NCBI GenBank assembly: GCA_022562335.1
Contig: JADFPM010000143.1
Span: 1-7,006 of the forward strand
Direction of reading: 5' to 3'
From: Chloroflexota bacterium
GTDB lineage: Bacteria > Chloroflexota > Dehalococcoidia > Lucifugimonadales > UBA3495
Length of the DNA stretch: 7,006 nucleotides
This document shows, one piece after another, positions 1 through 4,566 of the stretch. The notes beneath the pieces are model-generated. The model searched no databases. It saw only the letters and a list, made by a program, of their open reading frames with translations, and had not been told where the DNA came from. A program made the position numbers and the translations under genes. Numbering within the stretch: the first letter of the stretch is position 1; the number at the start of each line of letters is the position of its first letter.

Positions 1-1
1 C

Positions 2-415
2 GACCTGGGCGCTGGTGCCAACCGCAGGGACAAGAGCAGAAAGCGTGATCGCATCGAGCGGGACTGCAATGATAATTTCGCCCACGATGACCGCCGGAAC
101 CAAGTGGAAGCCGTCGCCGACGCCAAAGGCTCGCTGTTGAACCTGTTCGATGCCGTCTCTGGCGACGGGTCCACGCCCAGTTCGATCATGGGGTGTGATG
201 AAAGCATCCAGGCGGTCAAGCTGGCCATCGCGAAGCTGCCTGAAGACTATCGAGAAATTGTCGAGCTCCGCTATGTGCAAGAGAAGTCGGTGCATGAAAC
301 CGCGGAAATCACCGGCAAGAGCCCCGACGCGATCCAAGGGGTCTGCCGGCGTGCGAAACAGAAGATGCTCAAGACGCTCGGCAACGCGTCGCTGTACTTC
401 AGCCGGAGCGGCTGA
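2..415 (+). CDS. Sigma-70 family RNA polymerase sigma factor, C-terminal part (truncated by window edge)
   Basis: The reading frame is open from base 2 to the TGA at 413-415, giving 137 visible residues; the true start and region 2 (core binding and -10 recognition) lie left of the window. Roughly residues 65-125 form a typical sigma region 4. The ALxxLP-like helix reads AIAKLPEDYREIVELRYVQ and is followed by a helix-turn-helix (SVHETAEITGKSPDAIQGVC, then RRAKQKML) that would contact the -35 element. Before it are an Arg/Lys-rich stretch and a linker with GDGSTPSS, resembling the GTSPSQ linker in ECF-type sigma factors abundant in Planctomycetota. It would direct RNA polymerase to a dedicated promoter set; the regulon cannot be inferred. 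A GTG at 104 could be mistaken for the start, but coding similarity upstream of it argues that the gene extends leftward. No anti-sigma factor is recognisable beside it. The family call is firm; the subfamily is an inference. Confidence 0.85.
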   Translation, partial: DLGAGANRRDKSRKRDRIERDCNDNFAHDDRRNQVEAVADAKGSLLNLFDAVSGDGSTPSSIMGCDESIQAVKLAIAKLPEDYREIVELRYVQEKSVHETAEITGKSPDAIQGVCRRAKQKMLKTLGNASLYFSRSG

Positions 416-453
416 AAGGACCCGCGCACCTCCTTTCCGAGGGATTCCTTGTC

Positions 454-861
454 ATGTCCATAACCGACAGCCGCAAACGAGCGATTCAAGACGTTTTGAT
501 GGACTTTCGCCGCGATCAGAACGCCGGGAAAGCGGTCGCCCAGGAAGAGATGGAAACCCAGCGGATCTACACCCAGGTCTCCCGGCTCAAAGCGGAATCT
601 CTGGAGGCGTTGTCTGAGGTGAAGGGTTGGGCGGACCCGTTGCAGGAATCACTCGAAGCGGGGCCTGGGGACTCGTCCCCAGCCCTGGAGATCACCGGGG
701 ACCCGCTTTGGGAAGAGGTGGCTGAATCCCTTTCGGTGGGACCGGCCGAAACCCCCACGGAGGACGAACCGCCTGAGACCAATAACGAGCCGGTGGACGC
801 TTCATCCCGTGCGGACGGCCAGGTTTCCAAGGCGCGGTCTAAGAGGAAGAGCGCCAAGTAA
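454..861 (+). CDS. Hypothetical acidic protein downstream of the sigma factor
   Basis: This is a 135-residue protein I do not recognise. The ATG at 454 is preceded by a modest GAGGG Shine-Dalgarno (439-443) at 10-base spacing, and the start lies 38 bases after the sigma-factor stop, so the two genes are probably cotranscribed. Residues 1-55 look helical and charged (RKRAIQDVLMDFRRDQ, then AQEEMETQRIYTQVSRLKAE). Residues 60-115 are rich in Glu, Asp, Pro and Ser and probably disordered. The last dozen residues are strongly basic (SKARSKRKSAK). There is no signal peptide, membrane segment or cysteine, so it should be cytoplasmic. The position suggests a sigma-associated or nucleic-acid-binding accessory role, but nothing in the sequence proves it. 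Good RBS placement, the lack of a competing gene and a terminator soon after the stop support it as real. Confidence 0.65.
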   Translation: MSITDSRKRAIQDVLMDFRRDQNAGKAVAQEEMETQRIYTQVSRLKAESLEALSEVKGWADPLQESLEAGPGDSSPALEITGDPLWEEVAESLSVGPAETPTEDEPPETNNEPVDASSRADGQVSKARSKRKSAK

Positions 862-874
862 GGTAGGATTTCTG

Positions 875-903
875 AACGCCCTTTACGACAGCTGGAGGGC
901 GTT
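875..903 (+). terminator. Weak hairpin after the acidic-protein gene
   Basis: An 8-bp perfect inverted repeat (AACGCCCT at 875-882, AGGGCGTT at 896-903) with a 13-base loop starts 14 bases after the stop codon at 861. Only a short T run follows, so it may be an RNA-stabilising hairpin rather than a terminator on its own; a stronger terminator follows at 948-991. Confidence 0.35.
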
Positions 904-947
904 TGCCGGCGGCACCTTTCCAGACGATGCCAGAACCAGGCCAATGG

Positions 948-991
948 CGCCCCGCCCGTGGATTCCAACTAGCCGGCCGGGGCGGTTTTTT
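948..991 (+). terminator. Intrinsic terminator of the sigma-factor unit
   Basis: An 11-position GC-rich stem (948-958 with 974-984, one C-C mismatch at 955/977) closes a 15-base loop. One base later come six T residues at 986-991. This is the classic rho-independent layout for + strand transcription and would end the sigma-factor/acidic-protein transcript. On the - strand the stem lacks a following T tract, so it is probably one-directional. Confidence 0.75.
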
Positions 992-1158
992 GTTGCGTTG
1001 GGCAGATTGAGATTGGGGCGGGCTTCCCTCACGCACCGTTGGGTCAAGCGGTGGCCGCTCTGGGCCGCAAAGTCCCCGGAGATGATCCCCCGGTGCAACG
1101 CGGCTTGGTGTTGTCGTAAAGAGGGTCCCCGCGCTTCATCTTGCCACACCGGCCACCC

Positions 1159-2628
1159 TTAGTTGCCCTTGAACAGAGAGAGGGACGAAGCCACCAAAGT
1201 AAGCAGGATGCCCAGCACCGCCAGCGTGGTGGGGTCCATGAATTTGTTCAGGTCGTTCAAGTCGCCCGAGGCCGAATTGGTAAAGAATCCCCGAGTGGGA
1301 CCCCGGCTGGAATCCCGATTGGGTTCTCCATCGGGCGCGGGATCATCTGAAATCGGTTGCCCACCAAAGCAGGCCGCTTCCACGCGTTGGGTTTCTTCGC
1401 CGCTCATGGATTGGATACTAAGTGGCAAATACCCCAAAACCCGTTCCGCGCATTCCTGGTTGGACTGGTCCACCGCTCTGGTATTAAGCACCTGCCCCAT
1501 GCGGCCCCTTGCTCCCGGGCAGGCGCTGCCGGCCGTATTACGCTGCTCTTGGGTCATTTCCTGCGGACCGGAGGGCAGATATCCCAAGACGCCCCGGATG
1601 CACTCCAGGGTAACCGGGTCGGGGATACTCGCCGGGTCCGGGACACCCACCGGGCCGCCGCTCGACGAAAATCGGACCTCGGGGCCCAGCGTGATCGACG
1701 TCACTCCACCGGTCCAATCAGCCGGTGTGAGCCACTCAAATCTTCTTCCCTGCGCGGTGACTCCTCTGAACTCCACCATTCGTCCCGCGAATGACTGGCC
1801 CTCAGCCTGGGGCACCACCAGGCGGAACCGGCCGCCACTTGTCTTGGTCCCGCTGATTCGAACCCCGTCGATATAAGCAGTCACGCCGGTCCCATCTTCG
1901 GCAGGCCCGCCGGAGAGGATGGCGATCCCTTCAAAGATATGCGATTTCAGATTTTGATCGATGCCCCGACGCCGGCGCTCTTGTTCGGCGCGCTGGCGTT
2001 CTTGCTCCACGCGCTGACGCTGGCGTTCTTGCTCGATGCGCTGCCGTTCGATTTGGATCGACCCGTTGCGAAATGACCCGTCGCCCCGATCACCTGAGGA
2101 AAGAGCGCCCATGCGGCCTTTTAGCGATGGGCACAATTCCAGCACTTTGCTGATCTCTTGAGCCGTCATGTCTTCCGGGCCCGATGGCAACCGGCCCAGC
2201 GCATTGTTGACGCATTCGCGGATAAATCGGCCTGGCAACCTGTCTTGACCGCCGGATGTGCCCTGATAGGCATTCAGGTTTACTACCGTATTTCCACCCG
2301 GCGCCCACATCTGTCTTTCGCCGGTTTGCACTTCACCGACCCGGTAGATGACCGTTTTCCCCGAGTAGGATTCTCCCCGGGGCTGCTCCACCGTCAAGGT
2401 GTATTCGCCGCCCTTGACCGTTGTCTTGGCGGCGACATGGCCATCGATCCAGGCGGAGACGGCTGTTCCGTCGGGCGGGTGACCGCCGTCGACGTTAACG
2501 ACTCCCGAGAAGATGTGGGTGGGCGGCTCCTGGGCGTGGGCGGACGGCAGGCTGACGAACCAGCCCACAGCGGCTAGCAAAACCAATAACGTCGCTAAAC
2601 CCCGGATACCAGCAGCCAGTGGCGCCAT
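1159..2628 (-). CDS. Exported, membrane-anchored protein with duplicated beta domains and three C-x26-C modules
   Basis: This is a 489-residue protein of unknown function. The ATG at 2628 is followed by a clear signal peptide: Arg9, a hydrophobic core at about residues 11-25, and predicted cleavage after AHA (residues 30-32). Two related beta-rich domains, about residues 38-119 and 230-314, share the pattern HIF-x-G, DGT-x-V-x-A-x-IDG, GG-x-[YF]-x-L-x-V and S[YF][SA]G. They resemble Ig-like or carboxypeptidase-regulatory-like sandwiches (inference). An Arg/Glu/Gln coiled coil (191-221) separates them. Three modules at 138-174, 342-378 and 392-423 each have cysteines exactly 27 residues apart with an LG-x-LP core. 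These six cysteines are the only ones in the protein. After a Pro/Ser/Asp-rich linker, a hydrophobic helix (about 467-486) and a short FKGN tail end the protein. The bulk should be outside the membrane with a C-terminal anchor, where the cysteine pairs could form disulfides. It has its own likely promoter at 2714-2742 and converges on the sigma-factor unit. A surface structural or binding role is plausible but unproven. Confidence 0.85.
   Translation of the reverse strand: MAPLAAGIRGLATLLVLLAAVGWFVSLPSAHAQEPPTHIFSGVVNVDGGHPPDGTAVSAWIDGHVAAKTTVKGGEYTLTVEQPRGESYSGKTVIYRVGEVQTGERQMWAPGGNTVVNLNAYQGTSGGQDRLPGRFIRECVNNALGRLPSGPEDMTAQEISKVLELCPSLKGRMGALSSGDRGDGSFRNGSIQIERQRIEQERQRQRVEQERQRAEQERRRRGIDQNLKSHIFEGIAILSGGPAEDGTGVTAYIDGVRISGTKTSGGRFRLVVPQAEGQSFAGRMVEFRGVTAQGRRFEWLTPADWTGGVTSITLGPEVRFSSSGGPVGVPDPASIPDPVTLECIRGVLGYLPSGPQEMTQEQRNTAGSACPGARGRMGQVLNTRAVDQSNQECAERVLGYLPLSIQSMSGEETQRVEAACFGGQPISDDPAPDGEPNRDSSRGPTRGFFTNSASGDLNDLNKFMDPTTLAVLGILLTLVASSLSLFKGN
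1360..2217 (-). repeat. Three copies of a two-cysteine protein module within the exported protein
   Basis: The modules are encoded at 2107-2217, 1495-1605 and 1360-1455. Each starts with Glu-Cys, continues with an LG-x-LP motif (LGRLP, LGYLP, LGYLP) and a Met-Thr/Ser turn (DMT, EMT, SMS), and ends with a second Cys 27 residues after the first (139/166, 343/370, 393/420). Copies 1 and 2 continue with CP-x-x-[KR]GRMG; copy 3 ends CFGG. The second and third copies lie close together; the first is separated from them by the coiled coil and the second beta domain. Confidence 0.8.
1966..2058 (-). repeat. Coiled-coil-encoding short repeat region
   Basis: This stretch encodes residues 191-221 of the exported protein, an almost purely Arg/Glu/Gln segment with recurring EQERQR units. 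At DNA level, a 16-base direct repeat (GCTGGCGTTCTTGCTC) occurs at 1992-2007 and 2019-2034, a 27-base (nine-codon) period. It links the two beta domains and could act as a rigid spacer or oligomerisation helix. Confidence 0.6.
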
Positions 2629-2713
2629 TTCGAGACCTATCCTCAGGGATTCGCCAGATTACTTGGTCTCCAACCAGTATTACGAGACAAAGATTCAAAT
2701 GGCCTGGGATTCG

Positions 2714-2742
2714 AGTGTAAAGGCACCAGATTCTAGTGTCAA
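2714..2742 (-). promoter_or_regulatory. Sigma-70-type promoter of the exported-protein gene
   Basis: Reading the - strand, a perfect TTGACA -35 box (2742-2737) is followed by a 17-base spacer and a TACACT -10 box (2719-2714; four of six matches to TATAAT). The distance to the ATG at 2628 leaves a leader of roughly 80 bases. It lies in the gap after glyQS, so the exported protein need not depend on glyQS transcription. The match is by eye; there is no experimental support. Confidence 0.55.
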
Positions 2743-2812
2743 CGGCGTTTTCGGCCTTCAACCAGGGTGTACATCATGCTTCTGCCACCGCTTGCGACCG
2801 GGCAAGATTTTT

Positions 2813-2840
2813 GTAGGGGCACGGCATGCCGTGCCCCTAC
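2813..2840. repeat. Perfect 28-bp palindrome (TAGGGGC-type dispersed element)
   Basis: The half-site GTAGGGGCACGGCA is followed directly by its exact reverse complement, so all 28 bases are self-complementary with no loop. It sits in the 304-base gap (2629-2932) between the stop of glyQS and the start of the exported-protein gene, which otherwise holds only that gene's promoter and leader. No T tract follows on the - strand, so it is not a standard terminator for glyQS, although a cruciform or RNA hairpin could still slow polymerase or protect the 3' end. A relative lies at 4542-4566. Similar palindromes are, from memory, common intergenic repeats in environmental Chloroflexota. Confidence 0.8.
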
Positions 2841-2932
2841 GGTGAACAAACCTACGGCTGGGAGATTTGCCTTAGCCGCATAGAAATGGGATAAGCCGGG
2901 GGGTTGCCAGTCAACGCCTTTTCGAAACCACG

Positions 2933-4284
2933 CTACCAGCCGTGCTCCAGCTTGTCTTGGAGAATGGACGTCAAGTCCGATATCGCCACCCTCGACTGGT
3001 GCATGGTGTCCCGGTCGCGAATGGTCACCCGGTGGTCGTCCAGGGTGTCGAAGTCCACCGTCACGCAATAAGGGGTGCCTATCTCGTCCTGCCGCCGGTA
3101 GCGCCTGCCGATGCTCTGGGCATCGTCGAACTGGGTCTTGAAATGGCGGTTGAGTTGGCGGTACACCTCCCGTGCCGTGGGCGTCAGCTTTTCGTTGCGG
3201 CTGAGTGGCAGAACCGCCACGGTGACCGGGGCCAGTTTGCGATGCAGATGCAGCACGACCCGCACCGTTCCCTTGCCTGGCCATCCCCAGTTGGAGGTTC
3301 GGGCTCCTCGTCGTAGGAGTCCAACCAGAAAGCCAGCGTGGCCCGGTCGACGCCCCCCGAGGGTTCTATGACGTAAGGGAAGTAGTGGGTCTTGGTTTCC
3401 TCGTCGAAATACCTGAGGTCCTGGCCGCTGTGTTCCGAGTGCTGGCGCAGGTCGAAGTCGGTGCGGTCGGCGATCCCTTCCAGCTCGGCCCAGCCCCAGG
3501 GAAACTTGTACTCTATGTCGTAGCAATCCTTGGCGTAGTGGGCCAACTCGTCGCTGCCGTGCCGGCGCAGGCGCAGGTTTTCCTTGCGTATCCCGTAATC
3601 CAGGTACCAAGACATACGTTCCTGGACCCACTTGTGCAGCCATTCTTCGTCGGTGCCCGGCTTGACGAAGTACTCCACCTCCATCTGCTCGAACTCCCGG
3701 GTGCGGAAGGTGAAGTTTCCGGGGGTTATCTCGTTGCGGAACGACTTGCCGATCTGGCCGATGCCAAAGGGCAGTTTTTTGCGTGACGAGGTCACCACGT
3801 TGACGAAATTGACGAAGATCCCCTGGGCCGTCTCGGGCCTCAAGAACACCTCGTGGGCGGTGTCTTCCACCGGGCCTTCAAAAGTTTTGAACATCAGGTT
3901 GAACCGGCGGGGCTCGCCCAGTTCGCCGCCGCAATTCGGGCATCCTTCCGCGGAAGGACGTTCCAGGTCGTCGGTGCGGAACCGGCGGTTGCATTCCTTG
4001 CATTCCACCAGCGGGTCGGAGAAATTCTCCACGTGGCCGCTGGCCACCCATACCTTGGGGTTCATCAGGATCGCAGCGTCCAGCCCCACCATGTCGTCGC
4101 GTTCCTGGATCACCGACCGCCACCAGGCATCTTTGACGTTGCGCTTCAGTTCAACGCCCAGGGGGCCATAATCCCAGGTGGAGCCCAGGCCGCCGTAGAT
4201 CTCGCTGCCCTGAAAGATAAAACCCCGCCGCTTGGACAAAGACAGCATCTTGTCCATATCGGGTGTGGAAATGAAACGAGCCAA
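2933..4284 (-). CDS. glyQS: Glycyl-tRNA synthetase, dimeric (alpha2) type, interrupted by a one-base frameshift
   Basis: This enzyme charges tRNA-Gly with glycine, using ATP, in the cytoplasm. Translation starts at a TTG (4284) with an excellent AGGAGG six bases upstream. The first frame gives the class II catalytic core: GGLGSTWDYGPLG near residue 31, a zinc-ribbon-like C95-x2-C98 and C115-x2-C118, RPETAQGIF (149-157), motif 2 FRNEITPGN with REFEQMEVEYF (182-206), and motif 3 EPSGGVDRATL (about 307-317). After DEEPEP (residue 330) that frame becomes nonsense and stops at 3184. The anticodon-binding domain continues in another frame from 3295 to the TAG at 2933-2935 (LAPVTVAVLPLSRNEK, DDAQSIGRRYRRQDEIGTPY). 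Adding one G to the GG at 3296-3297 joins the two parts as EEPEPSNWGW and gives 450 residues, close to the normal family length. Because the gene is essential and otherwise intact, an indel error is likelier than a true pseudogene. Palindromic repeats lie on both sides. Confidence 0.93.
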
Positions 4285-4290
4285 AGGAAT

Positions 4291-4296
4291 CCTCCT
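4291..4296 (-). promoter_or_regulatory. Shine-Dalgarno AGGAGG fixing the TTG start of glyQS
   Basis: A full-consensus AGGAGG on the - strand lies six bases upstream of the TTG at 4284. The protein from that TTG (MARFISTPDMDKML) begins like other bacterial GlyRS, so the rare start codon is well supported over the internal ATG codons. Confidence 0.75.
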
Positions 4297-4324
4297 GCCT
4301 CTAAGTGACTATCTCAACGGATGG

Positions 4325-4386
4325 TTCGACAGGCTCACCACGAACGGAGGGCGTTATTTCTGTCCGTTCGTCCTGAGCCTGTCGAA
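4325..4386. repeat. Inverted repeat of the TTCGACAGGCTC type
   Basis: Two 24-base arms (4325-4348 and 4363-4386) are complementary at 22 of 24 positions, the exceptions being an adjacent CC/CC clash in the middle; the loop is 14 bases. The arm core TTCGACAGGCTCA with CGAACGGA matches a dispersed intergenic repeat that I recall from many environmental bacterial genomes. It lies 41 bases upstream of the glyQS start, so it would sit in any glyQS leader transcript from further upstream, and could form a stable hairpin there. Confidence 0.75.
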
Positions 4387-4541
4387 GGATGGTCCATTTT
4401 GGATAGACAGTTTTGAGATGTATTCCGCGCCATTAGCCCCCTGGTACCGCCATCCACGGGACGGGGTAGTTGACTGACAGCGCAACTAAAGGGTAACAAT
4501 CTCGCCGGTGGCGTGCAAATACCTGGCGCTGCCGTCACGGT

Positions 4542-4566
4542 TAGGGGCGCCGGCCGTGCGCCCCTA
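4542..4566. repeat. Second TAGGGGC-type palindrome, overlapping the chelatase stop codon
   Basis: Arms TAGGGGCGC (4542-4550) and GCGCCCCTA (4558-4566) enclose CGGCCG, itself self-complementary, with a single bulged T at 4557. It looks like the 2813-2840 palindrome family with one base lost from one arm. Both copies are followed on the + strand by CGG after the CCCCTA arm. The chelatase stop TAG (4566-4564) is part of the element. On the - strand it could act as a 3' hairpin, but no T tract follows, so a terminator role is not claimed. Confidence 0.7.

Noticed and set aside
1850..1875. A GATTCGAACCCC string resembling a reversed tRNA T-arm
   Set aside because: It encodes part of the second beta domain of the exported protein. 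No acceptor, D or anticodon arms could be laid out around it.
1163..1876. A 237-codon + strand frame opposite the exported protein
   Set aside because: It is antisense to a gene with a signal peptide, repeated domains and a membrane anchor, and shows no protein motifs of its own.
2739..3284. A 181-codon - strand frame overlapping the 3' part of glyQS and the downstream palindrome
   Set aside because: It reads through the palindrome and is out of frame with the conserved anticodon-binding domain of GlyRS in the same region, so it is a shadow frame.
4441..4470. A GGCGGTACC stretch on the - strand upstream of glyQS, reminiscent of a T-box antiterminator sequence
   Set aside because: It misses the conserved T-box core (GGTGG-x-ACCGCG) at several positions. 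I see no specifier stem or terminator/antiterminator pair, so T-box regulation is not supported.
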